In this document: positions 42,193 through 50,681 of the stretch, one piece after another
Position numbering within the stretch: the stretch's first letter is position 1
Layout of the letters: the number at the start of each line of letters is the position of its first letter
From: Thermosipho japonicus
GTDB taxonomy: Bacteria; Thermotogota; Thermotogae; Thermotogales; Fervidobacteriaceae
Assembly (NCBI RefSeq): GCF_014201655.1
Contig: NZ_JACHEX010000001.1
Location: forward strand, 549,751-613,750
Direction: 5' to 3'
DNA length: 64,000 nucleotides
The notes under the pieces: model-generated
Database searches by the model: none
Seen by the model: the letters and a program-made list of their open reading frames with translations, nothing else
What the model was told of the DNA's origin: nothing
Position numbers and translations under genes: made by a program

Positions 42193-43395
42193 ATGGAAAG
42201 AAAACATTTATACAGCTTTCTTGAACTTTCAATAATAAATCTAATAATATTTATCCTTGATTTATTATTTAAAAACTATGGCTATATTACTGTAAACCCT
42301 AATCCCTATCTAATATTAAATTTATATGTTGCTATTAGATACGGAACAAATATATTCTTTGTTTCTGCAACATTGAGTACATTTTTTTACTTTTTATCTA
42401 TACATATTCAATATGGCCTAAACGTTTACTTAATTTTATTTTCTTGGCCAGTGTTAAAAATACCACTCTTCGTTCTTTCCCTCGGTTTTCTTATTGCGTT
42501 TTTTAGAGATAGCTACATTCAAACAATAAATGAACAAGAAGAAAAAATAAAAATACTTTCCAAAAAAATTGAAACATTAGAAGATACCATTAGAAAATAT
42601 GAAAATCTAACAAATGACTTGCAAAATAAGCTACTACTGGAAAATAAAGGTGTTTCCATATTTGTCGATAAGCTTAAAGACATTGAGTACAATAATCCAG
42701 AAGATATTTTTAATGAAGCTGTTGAATTAATTTATGATTTTATTGAAGCAAAAACAGTGTCTATATATACATTAAGCAATAACGACTTTTTAAGACTAAA
42801 AGTAAGAAAAGGCCCACAAATTCTTCCAAATTCTTTCCCTCTTGAAAAATCCAAAGTACTTTCAACCGCAAAAGATTTAGGCTTTGCCTCTGCTAGTATA
42901 TTATACCTTTCTAATATTGATATAGATTTTTCATTTGAGCCCGCCATGGCTTCAAAAATTGAACATATGGGAAAGATCTTAGGGTTTATAGTTATAGAAA
43001 ATATAGACCCTGAAAAAATAAACAAAAACACAGAAACATATCTTAAAATACTATCTGACTGGCTATCAAACATGTTATATGTTTCATCAGAGCTTGAAAA
43101 TCAAATAATTAAAAACGATATTGAAAAATTTAACTTTATTTTTGAAAAGATAGAAGAAAGGTTTGAAAGGTTTAAAATCCCTTATTCATTTATAAAAGCA
43201 AAGGTTAAAGAAATTTCTAACATAGAAAATATCAAAAAATTCATCCGCGAAACAGATTTTGTATTTTTTGACGAAAAAAATTCAGAATTAAAAATAGTTC
43301 TAACGTCATGTAATTCCATAGGACTAAAAAGAGTCCTAGATAAATTAAAAGATTTTAAACAAATAGAAATCGAGGAGGCATATACAAAAGAATGA
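42193..43395 (+). CDS. pelD: PelD-like c-di-GMP receptor of the Pel exopolysaccharide system
   Basis: A 400-residue membrane protein with the PelD layout. There are about four N-terminal spans (residues 10-105), a coiled coil (about 112-150), a GAF domain (about 155-290: DIFNEAVELIYDFIEAKTVSIYTL...GKILGFIVIENID), and a C-terminal degenerate GGDEF-like domain without a GGDEF motif. That last domain keeps RETD (Arg352-Asp355), matching the RxxD I-site through which PelD binds c-di-GMP. Binding should switch on polymer synthesis by PelF/PelG. The next gene overlaps by four bases (ATGA). The PelD assignment rests on layout, I-site and the following genes. Confidence 0.8.
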   Translation: MERKHLYSFLELSIINLIIFILDLLFKNYGYITVNPNPYLILNLYVAIRYGTNIFFVSATLSTFFYFLSIHIQYGLNVYLILFSWPVLKIPLFVLSLGFLIAFFRDSYIQTINEQEEKIKILSKKIETLEDTIRKYENLTNDLQNKLLLENKGVSIFVDKLKDIEYNNPEDIFNEAVELIYDFIEAKTVSIYTLSNNDFLRLKVRKGPQILPNSFPLEKSKVLSTAKDLGFASASILYLSNIDIDFSFEPAMASKIEHMGKILGFIVIENIDPEKINKNTETYLKILSDWLSNMLYVSSELENQIIKNDIEKFNFIFEKIEERFERFKIPYSFIKAKVKEISNIENIKKFIRETDFVFFDEKNSELKIVLTSCNSIGLKRVLDKLKDFKQIEIEEAYTKE

Positions 43396-44282
43396 GAAAA
43401 TTCTTTGTTCTCGAATTTATATTATTTTTAATTGGATTATTTTCTCTAATACATAAGGAATATTTCTTAATTCTTTTTCTGTTATATCTGATAGGTAATG
43501 CTCTTATTACAATAATATATAAGCTTGATTTGTTTCAAGTAATCCTTTCAATTTTCATGTTCCCTTATCTTCCACTTATACAATTTTTTATTTTAAAAGG
43601 GCAAACGCCTCATTACGTACCATTGGATTTTGAGTACAAACCAATAGAAACTATCAATCCTTCGTATAAAACAATTGATCTTGCACCTTTTCATGTAATT
43701 TTAAAGTATGGTGATAAGGGGCAAAAAAAAGAAGCCACAAGATTAATTTTAGAGCTTACATCAAAAGAGGAAATTGATTTTAATGAAGGTCTTAAAATGA
43801 TTTATACAACAATATCCAAAGAAAACGATCAAGATGTAATTCTTTATGCAACTGAAGCTTCAAATTATCTTGAAAAAATTTTACTGAGAAAACTATATGA
43901 ATCAAAAGATAAAAATTCTGTTGATTATGCAAGATACTCTTACTATTACGCAAACTCTCCATTTTTAGAAAAAGAACAAAAAATTGAATTGTTAAACAAC
44001 ACAAAAAAATTTCTAGAAGATTTTATTAAAAAATATCCATACAATATAGATGCCCTTACATTACTTATTAAAATTCTAGAAGATCTAGAAGAACATGAAA
44101 AAATTGAAAAACTACTGGAACTAAAACTTTCAAAAATTAAATCTAGAGAACTTTTTGAAATAGCTATACTCTATTATCTAAAATATAGAAAACATTCTAA
44201 AGTAAAAGAGTTGTTAACAGAATTTCATAGCTATAAATACACATTCAAAAACGAAAGCCTCAAAATCTTATTGGAGGGATAA
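43392..44282 (+). CDS. pelE: PelE-like membrane protein with helical repeats
   Basis: A 296-residue protein. Two or three N-terminal spans (residues about 5-70) are followed by a cytoplasmic all-helical region with TPR-like spacing (KYGDKGQKKEATRLILELTS..., KKYPYNIDALTLLIKILEDLEEHEKIEKLLEL). PelE of Pseudomonas has the same plan: two spans and TPR repeats, binding PelD. Sequence alone is weak; position between PelD-like and PelF-like genes supports the call. It is coupled to pelD by an ATGA overlap. Confidence 0.7.
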   Translation: MRKFFVLEFILFLIGLFSLIHKEYFLILFLLYLIGNALITIIYKLDLFQVILSIFMFPYLPLIQFFILKGQTPHYVPLDFEYKPIETINPSYKTIDLAPFHVILKYGDKGQKKEATRLILELTSKEEIDFNEGLKMIYTTISKENDQDVILYATEASNYLEKILLRKLYESKDKNSVDYARYSYYYANSPFLEKEQKIELLNNTKKFLEDFIKKYPYNIDALTLLIKILEDLEEHEKIEKLLELKLSKIKSRELFEIAILYYLKYRKHSKVKELLTEFHSYKYTFKNESLKILLEG

Positions 44283-44284
44283 AA

Positions 44285-44704
44285 TTGGATAAAGTACTCT
44301 TTAGTCTGGTATTAATACTAATATTTTTAGTTATTATTGTTAATATAAACCAAGTTGAGACAACATCGGCTGAAGAACTTAAAAAACTTCCATTTGACAA
44401 GAGAAGTCTTTACATTAAAATGACCGAACTTTACGACAAACTTTACAAAAAAAACAATCTTACAATAGATGATATCAAAGATGTTGAAGAATTAATAAAA
44501 ATATCTTCGATATTAAAAGAAAGAAAAAAGCATGATTTTGCTGAAAATCTTAAATTTTTAATCCTTACCAATGAATTAGAAAAACTTAATCTTACCCAAA
44601 CACAAAGGTTAGGACTCTATATTCTTAAACATAAAAACATTTCAAAAGAAGAATTGCAAAAATTAATAGAAGGTGAACAAATTGAAAGTTGGAATAATTT
44701 TTGA
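44285..44704 (+). CDS. Small membrane-anchored protein of the Pel operon, unknown
   Basis: A 139-residue protein with one N-terminal span (VLFSLVLILIFLVIIVNIN) and a helical, lysine-rich domain (SLYIKMTELYDKLYKK...ELEKLNLTQTQRLGLYILKHK). Not recognised. It begins two bases after pelE (TTG behind GGAGGGAT) and runs into the pelF start, so it is firmly in the operon. It could be an extra adaptor of the PelD/PelE complex or a detached piece of the PelE helical domain. No standard pel operon that I know has a gene of this size at this position. Confidence 0.6.
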   Translation: MDKVLFSLVLILIFLVIIVNINQVETTSAEELKKLPFDKRSLYIKMTELYDKLYKKNNLTIDDIKDVEELIKISSILKERKKHDFAENLKFLILTNELEKLNLTQTQRLGLYILKHKNISKEELQKLIEGEQIESWNNF

Positions 44705-46088
44705 AGGAACTTATCCTTATATTGTAGGCGGTGTTTCAAGTTGGGGAAATTCTTTAATTTCAAATATGAAAGATGTAGAATTTTGTGTTATCCACGTTGG
44801 CGATGTTCCAAAAAAGAAATCCCCAAAGTATAAATTTCCAGATAACATCACAGATTATTTTGAATATTATCTTTTTGCAAACTATAAATTTCCTAAAAAA
44901 AGAAAAATAGGAAAAGAAATTACAAATGCTTTGGAAAATATAATTTCTTATCCATTTGATGAAAACCTTATGGGCAAAGATCTATATGAATTATTTAAAA
45001 AAAATCCCTCTCTTGATTTTACAAGTATATTTAAATCTCAATATTATTGGGACACGATTGTAAGTTTTTACGAAAAGTATCTTCCATATGAAAACTTTAC
45101 AAACTATTATTGGACATTATACTCAATGCTTATTCCATTTTTAAATTCTATGACAGTTGATCTTCCAAAGTGTGATGTATATCATACTATTACAACCGGT
45201 TATGCTGGCATTTCGGCCATTCTAAATGGTTTAAAATACAATATCCCTGTAATACTTACTGAGCATGGGATATACCATAGAGAAAGGCAGCTTGAAATCT
45301 TAAGAGCTGATTGGATAAAAGAAGAATTCAAAACAGGTTGGATTAAGTTATTTAATACAATAAGTTCTGTAGTTTACAAAGGCTCTGACAAAATAACAAC
45401 TTTATTCAGTGAAAATCAAAAATATGAAAAAGAATTTTGTTCTATAGAAGAAAAATTCTTAATTATTCCCAACGGTATAGATACTAACAAATTTTCAAAT
45501 CTTACATATAGGAAAAGAAAAACTCCATTCAATGTTGGTCTAGTTGGACGCATTGTGGAAATAAAGGATATTAAAACAGCAATTAAGGCTGCAAAAATTG
45601 TAAAGCAAAGAATAAAAGATTTTAAGCTCTTTATTATTGGACCAACAGATGAAGAGCCTGAATACTTTAGAGAGTGCAAAGAGTTAGTTGATATTCTAAA
45701 TTTGCAAGATACAGTTGAATTTACTGGTATGGTTGATGTAAAAGAATATTACCCAGAAATAAATTTAATGATTCTATCCAGTGTAAGCGAAGGTCAACCC
45801 CTTGTAATATTAGAAGCATTTGCCGTAGGTATACCAGTAGTATCTACTAATGTTGGTGCATGCAGGGAACTTATATATGGAAGCAAAGAAGATTTTATAT
45901 CACCTGCCGGAATTGTAGTAAAACCAAAAGACTTTATATCACTTGCAAATGCAATAATTTATATGTATGAAAATGATAAATTTAGACTCAACGCATCAGA
46001 AACTGGAAAGAAACGTGTACAGATGAGGTATAGATTGGATCAAATGATAGAAAACTACAAAAAACTATATCTCTCGGTGGTGAATTAA
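44682..46088 (+). CDS. pelF: PelF-like GT4 glycosyltransferase
   Basis: A 468-residue cytosolic glycosyltransferase with the PelF type N-terminus (VGIIFEGTYPYIVGGVSSWGNSLI) and GT-B fold. Seen: YHTITTGYAGISAILNG, ILTEHGIYHRER, the hinge VGLVGRIVEIKDIKTAIKAA, and the E-x7-E region LSSVSEGQPLVILEAFAVGIPVV. PelF uses UDP-GlcNAc/GalNAc-type donors to build the Pel polymer. The TTG at 44682 is chosen because AAGGTGA sits correctly and the protein then starts MKVGIIFEGTYPYIVGG. It overlaps the previous gene by 23 bases; pelG follows with no gap. Confidence 0.9.
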   Translation: MKVGIIFEGTYPYIVGGVSSWGNSLISNMKDVEFCVIHVGDVPKKKSPKYKFPDNITDYFEYYLFANYKFPKKRKIGKEITNALENIISYPFDENLMGKDLYELFKKNPSLDFTSIFKSQYYWDTIVSFYEKYLPYENFTNYYWTLYSMLIPFLNSMTVDLPKCDVYHTITTGYAGISAILNGLKYNIPVILTEHGIYHRERQLEILRADWIKEEFKTGWIKLFNTISSVVYKGSDKITTLFSENQKYEKEFCSIEEKFLIIPNGIDTNKFSNLTYRKRKTPFNVGLVGRIVEIKDIKTAIKAAKIVKQRIKDFKLFIIGPTDEEPEYFRECKELVDILNLQDTVEFTGMVDVKEYYPEINLMILSSVSEGQPLVILEAFAVGIPVVSTNVGACRELIYGSKEDFISPAGIVVKPKDFISLANAIIYMYENDKFRLNASETGKKRVQMRYRLDQMIENYKKLYLSVVN

Positions 46089-47486
46089 ATGGCAGGCGTG
46101 GGCTTCAAACTTAATAAATTATTCTACAAAAATCAAATATCAACAGACGTTCTTGCAGTAATATATTCAATTTTAACATCGTCGGGGCCTTGGATAATAA
46201 CAACTATATCTTTATGGGTTGTTATATATTTTCTAAAGTCAGCAGATATATACTTTAATATGGCTGTTATATATGCATTCATACTTTCAATTATCTTTTC
46301 TGGTATTTTTTCCATGTTTCTCTCACGAAGAACCTCAGATCTTATATATTCGAAAAAATATGAAAAAATACTTCCTGAAACACTTTCAATAATCCTAGTA
46401 AATAACTTAATTGTAATTACTTATCTTCTAATATTTTTTCTAATCTTTAAACACGGCATCAAATTCATTCTTTCCTTTTCCTATTTAACCACTTCACTTA
46501 CGACGTTATGGTTAATATCGATATCATCGCTTGCCACTGATTCAGTAAATTGGTATATATTTTCATATTTAACTATGGGCATTTCTTCAATAATCCTAGC
46601 AAAATATTTTGGAATTATAGGTTATGCAATCGCAGTAAATATAGGAATAATAATAAACGTATTCGTAGTTATTTATTATTTTGGCTCAAGTTCCAAAAAA
46701 ATTTCCTTTGAATGGGTGAAAGAAGTTAAAAACTACTGGCAAAACCTATTAATTGGTTTTACTTACTATCTTTCAATATGGATAGATGACATAATAGTTT
46801 GGAATCATCCAAAATTTGGTGAAGAACCAATTAGTGGATTTAAATTTTCATATGTATATGATAGTCCAATGTTTTTTTCTTATCTTACTATAATTCCAAC
46901 AATAACAATGTTTATTCTTGTTTTAGAAACTAGATTCTACAAAAAATACAAAAGTTTTTATGACTCTTTGATCAAAGGTTACGTTTTATCTGAAATAATT
47001 CTATTAAAAAATTCTATGGAAAAAGAATTAAAGCAAAATATAAGCCTTACAATAAAAATTCAAGCACTTATAACAACAGTATTCTTCATCCTTAATGAAC
47101 TTGAGTTGCTACCATTTTCTAATCAACTTTCAAAACCTATACTTCGTCTTGGATTAATAGGTGCCATGCTTAATGGATTTTATTTAATGATGCTTTTGTT
47201 AATACTTTATTTTGATTTTAGAAATCTTGCCCTTGCAATAAATCTAAGTGTCTTAGGTTTAAATGCTCTACTAAGTACTATATTTATAAACAAAATTGGG
47301 TATGCAGCCCTTGGTTCAGGTTATGCATTTTCATTTGCAATTGGAACCTTTATTTCATATTGCTTGCTCAAAAAAAGGGTCAACAAAATTATACAAATAG
47401 AATATTCAAGACAAAAGGTTGATCTTGAAGAAGGATATTATCTTAGGCTAAACGAACTAGAAAAAATTAGGGAGGAGTTAAAATGA
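46089..47486 (+). CDS. pelG: PelG-like polysaccharide transporter
   Basis: A 465-residue membrane protein of about 12 spans, related to the MOP/Wzx flippase group. It begins MAGVGFKLNKLF, the same opening as PelG proteins, and holds SSGPWIITTISLWV early and VWNHPKFGEEPISGFKFSYVYDSPMF in the middle, both typical. It should carry the growing Pel chain across the cytoplasmic membrane with PelF, PelD and PelE. The ATG follows directly after the pelF stop, and its own stop overlaps the next ATG by four bases. Confidence 0.9.
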   Translation: MAGVGFKLNKLFYKNQISTDVLAVIYSILTSSGPWIITTISLWVVIYFLKSADIYFNMAVIYAFILSIIFSGIFSMFLSRRTSDLIYSKKYEKILPETLSIILVNNLIVITYLLIFFLIFKHGIKFILSFSYLTTSLTTLWLISISSLATDSVNWYIFSYLTMGISSIILAKYFGIIGYAIAVNIGIIINVFVVIYYFGSSSKKISFEWVKEVKNYWQNLLIGFTYYLSIWIDDIIVWNHPKFGEEPISGFKFSYVYDSPMFFSYLTIIPTITMFILVLETRFYKKYKSFYDSLIKGYVLSEIILLKNSMEKELKQNISLTIKIQALITTVFFILNELELLPFSNQLSKPILRLGLIGAMLNGFYLMMLLLILYFDFRNLALAINLSVLGLNALLSTIFINKIGYAALGSGYAFSFAIGTFISYCLLKKRVNKIIQIEYSRQKVDLEEGYYLRLNELEKIREELK

Positions 47487-49747
47487 AGAAAGTATTAATA
47501 ATATTTTTAGCGGTAATTAGTATTATTACATTTTCACAAAAAAAGTTTCTTCTTCTCTACAAAGGCTCTGAACAATATGGAGAATACATGTTAAAAGACT
47601 ATGTAATTCCCTATCTTGAGAAAAATAAAATAAAGTATGAATTGCTTGATGTTGAAAGAATGAACTTTTACCGTATAAATTCTAATGACTTTTCAACAAT
47701 AATAACTTGGTATTATTCAAATGATCTTGAAAACTCTGTATTATATCTTAGGCAGCTTTCAATATTTATAGAAAATGGTGGAACTTTTTTCTTTTTTAAC
47801 AATATTGGTGCAAATGCAGATGCAAGGGAAGTAAATAATGTTTTCAACAAAATTGGTGTACATTACAAATATGGATACAAACAGTTGAGCACTTATAATA
47901 TAGAATACGATAAAAACTTTTTTACAACACCTCCAAGCACTGGTCTAAGCAGGCCAGTTGAAGAATATGAAGTATTTAGTAAAGAGACTAAAATAATCCT
48001 TTCTTTTAAAACAGTTGATAAAAAATATCCAATGATTTTTCTCTCAAAAAACGGTGGCGGTGCAATATTCAATAGTTTTATTGACAATAAAGGAAATGTT
48101 ATACTAGATATTCAAAAAATATTGCACTATCTTACAAACAAAAAAGTTGGAAGGGAAAATAAAATTTTAGTTGTTTGCGATAAATATGACAAAGAACTTT
48201 ATCTTGAAAAGCAATTTCAACTAAAAAAATTACTTGGATATGCCAAAATAAATTTTGAAACAGTTTACGTTGAAAATTTTTTTGACCATTCATATATAGA
48301 TCTTACACCTTTTAGATACATAATATGGATAACTGATTCAAAATTTATACATACTAATACTATTAAAAGATTTATAAATAACGGTGGAACATTGTTATTC
48401 ATAACAGATCCATACAACACTCCATGGAATAAAAATATAGTAATTGAAAAAAACAACATCGAAAAAATATTATTCAATAAAGAATTGTTCTTCTTGTCAA
48501 ACACAGATAAAGGATGCGAATTTGATATAGATTTTGATATTGACTTTAATGTTGATCTTGACACCTCAAACATAGTACTTGCAAATCTTGTTGGAAGCAA
48601 ACCTATCCCAGCCGTTTGGTACAAAAAAGAAGGAAATGGTTACATAGGTTATATATATCCACCAATAATAATGAAGGAAACAAGAGGATTAATTCTTCAG
48701 TGTATTCTTGAAATGCAGGATTTTAATATATCTGGATTTCTTAATTCTTTTATATTTTATCTTGATGACTTTCCAATCCCCTCATATAATGTAACAAAAA
48801 GAGATGTAATAGACACAGATTTTTACTATAAGATGTGGTGGAAAGATATAAAAGCTTTTGCAAAAAGTTACAACATTAAATATACAATAGTAACACCGTT
48901 AAGTTATAATGGAGTCAGCAATCCTCCTTTTGAATTTTCCGAATATCTAATAACTCATTTTCCAAAAGATACTCTTATAGAAATAGATAATTCAGATTTT
49001 GAATTAGGACTTCATGGATATAATCATTTATCTTTAACAAAGGAAAATTGGCCAAACCCTCAAAATATAGTTGAAAGTCTTAGATCAGCTAAAAAATTTT
49101 TAGAATCAATATTGGGTCATAAAATATTTTTAAATAGCTATGTGGCACCAAATAACATAATAGATGAATATGGTATTCAAAACCTTATAAAAGCCTTACC
49201 TGAAGTTACCACTATAGGGACAACGTATAGTTCCACAGATGAATTTTCAGAATATATGATTTACAATAGCAACGTTGTGATCATACCAAGATCTACATAT
49301 GGTTATTATCCATTAAAAAGAATCCTAATTTCTAGTATAAATACACTTGCAAATTTTGGAAGCTTTCAACACTTTATACATCCCGACGATTTTTTTGCAA
49401 AAGACAGAAACCCAATGCAAAAAGATTGGGAAGAATTAATAACTATACTTGATAGATTTTACTACAAAATAAAATCTAAAATGCCTTGGCTAAAAAACTA
49501 TACAGCTTCTGAAGCATATCCTTACTTTCTTGACTATTTAACTCAAAAATACGAATACAAGATAAATGAAAATTATATAGAAATAACAATTCCAAATTAT
49601 TCACTAATGCCCAAATACTTTCTTTTAAAAACTAAACTTCCAATAGAGAAAATAATTGGAGGTAAAATTGTTTCTTTTTATCTCGAAAATGATATATACA
49701 TAATCCAAATGCAAGGGAAAAGAATGAAAATTTTCTTTTTGAGGTGA
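47483..49747 (+). CDS. Secreted Pel deacetylase (PelA deacetylase part, DUF2194-like)
   Basis: A 754-residue exported protein with a signal peptide (MKKVLIIFLAVISIITFSQ). Two Rossmann-like halves (residues about 20-230 and 235-400: DFSTIITWYYSNDLEN; FRYIIWITDSKFI, GGTLLFITDPYN) come first. A polysaccharide-deacetylase-type domain follows, with FIFYLDDFPIP (Asp428, Asp429) and LGLHGYNHL (His511, His515), which form the metal site. This matches the stand-alone deacetylase of pelDEA(DA)FG-type operons. It would remove acetyl groups from GalNAc/GlcNAc units to make Pel cationic. The acid/base residue was not pinned down. Confidence 0.8.
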   Translation: MKKVLIIFLAVISIITFSQKKFLLLYKGSEQYGEYMLKDYVIPYLEKNKIKYELLDVERMNFYRINSNDFSTIITWYYSNDLENSVLYLRQLSIFIENGGTFFFFNNIGANADAREVNNVFNKIGVHYKYGYKQLSTYNIEYDKNFFTTPPSTGLSRPVEEYEVFSKETKIILSFKTVDKKYPMIFLSKNGGGAIFNSFIDNKGNVILDIQKILHYLTNKKVGRENKILVVCDKYDKELYLEKQFQLKKLLGYAKINFETVYVENFFDHSYIDLTPFRYIIWITDSKFIHTNTIKRFINNGGTLLFITDPYNTPWNKNIVIEKNNIEKILFNKELFFLSNTDKGCEFDIDFDIDFNVDLDTSNIVLANLVGSKPIPAVWYKKEGNGYIGYIYPPIIMKETRGLILQCILEMQDFNISGFLNSFIFYLDDFPIPSYNVTKRDVIDTDFYYKMWWKDIKAFAKSYNIKYTIVTPLSYNGVSNPPFEFSEYLITHFPKDTLIEIDNSDFELGLHGYNHLSLTKENWPNPQNIVESLRSAKKFLESILGHKIFLNSYVAPNNIIDEYGIQNLIKALPEVTTIGTTYSSTDEFSEYMIYNSNVVIIPRSTYGYYPLKRILISSINTLANFGSFQHFIHPDDFFAKDRNPMQKDWEELITILDRFYYKIKSKMPWLKNYTASEAYPYFLDYLTQKYEYKINENYIEITIPNYSLMPKYFLLKTKLPIEKIIGGKIVSFYLENDIYIIQMQGKRMKIFFLR

Positions 49748-49751
49748 AAAT

Positions 49752-50660
49752 GTGGAAAATTTTATTAAGCTACTTACGATTGGAATACTACTCTTTTTAA
49801 TTATACAACCATTATCCATTGAAAGAGTTGAGGTACCTCTTATATATCAACTTCAAAAAATCAATTTAAGAACAATATATTCATACTACAAGCCTAAATT
49901 TTTGATTATTGATGTCCAAGATATTGATGAAAAGGATATATACTATATTAAAAAACTTAAGGAAAATGGAACAACAATCCTTTCTTACTTAAGCATAGGT
50001 GAAGCCGAAGATTATAGAAGTTATTGGAAAAAAGAGTGGGATAAAAATCCGCCTGAGTGGCTAGGAAGTGAAAATCCAAAGTGGCCTGGAAATTACAAAG
50101 TAAAGTATTGGCATAAAGAATGGCAAAATATTGTTTTTAATATGATTGATGAAATCTTGAAATATGAAGTAGACGGTCTCTACCTCGATCTAATCGATTC
50201 ATTCGTTTATTGGTCAGAAAATGGATACCCAAAAGAATTTACAGCATTGCAGATGATTGACTTTGTCTTTCAAATATCAAATTATGTAAAAAGTAAAGGA
50301 AATTTTTTAGTCGTGCCACAAAACGGAGAAAATATATTATATTATGATATTTCAAACAATTATATAAATGCTATCGATGGTATAGGAATAGAATCTTTAT
50401 TCTTTAAATACAAGAAAAGAATTGATGAAAAAATTACTTTAAATAGACTAAAATACATACAAAAAATCCAAAACCAAGGTAAATTTGTCCTTGTTACAGA
50501 TTATATTTTTTCACCCTTTTTTGATAACAGCCAAATGATAAATGAATTTATAGAACTGTGCGAAAAACATAATTTTTTTGGATATCCAGCAAATAAAAAC
50601 AAAAAACTCTCTGACATTTCTGGCGCACTTAAATATTTTAAAGAAAAAGAGGCCAAATAA
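49752..50660 (+). CDS. Pel operon glycoside hydrolase (GH114/GH166, TM1410/MJ1477 family)
   Basis: A 302-residue protein with an N-terminal span or signal anchor (LLTIGILLFLIIQPLS) and a TIM-barrel of the MJ1477/TM1410 type. Seen: LSYLSIGEAEDYRSYW, PPEWLGSENPKWPGNYKVKYW, DGLYLDLIDSFVYW (Asp141, Asp146, Asp149), and VVPQNGENILYYD. GH114/GH166 members cut alpha-1,4-linked galactosaminoglycan, and the hydrolase half of PelA belongs here. With the preceding deacetylase it makes a two-gene PelA. GTG start behind GAGGTG. The stop lies inside the terminator hairpin. Confidence 0.85.
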   Translation: MENFIKLLTIGILLFLIIQPLSIERVEVPLIYQLQKINLRTIYSYYKPKFLIIDVQDIDEKDIYYIKKLKENGTTILSYLSIGEAEDYRSYWKKEWDKNPPEWLGSENPKWPGNYKVKYWHKEWQNIVFNMIDEILKYEVDGLYLDLIDSFVYWSENGYPKEFTALQMIDFVFQISNYVKSKGNFLVVPQNGENILYYDISNNYINAIDGIGIESLFFKYKKRIDEKITLNRLKYIQKIQNQGKFVLVTDYIFSPFFDNSQMINEFIELCEKHNFFGYPANKNKKLSDISGALKYFKEKEAK

Positions 50661-50676
50661 GTTGGCCTCTTTAATT
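50646..50676. terminator. Bidirectional terminator, Pel operon / glnA
   Basis: AAAGAGGCCAA, loop ATAAG, TTGGCCTCTTT: a perfect 11-bp stem with A and T runs on either side. It serves the Pel operon and the convergent glnA. Confidence 0.88.
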
Positions 50677-50681
50677 TTATA

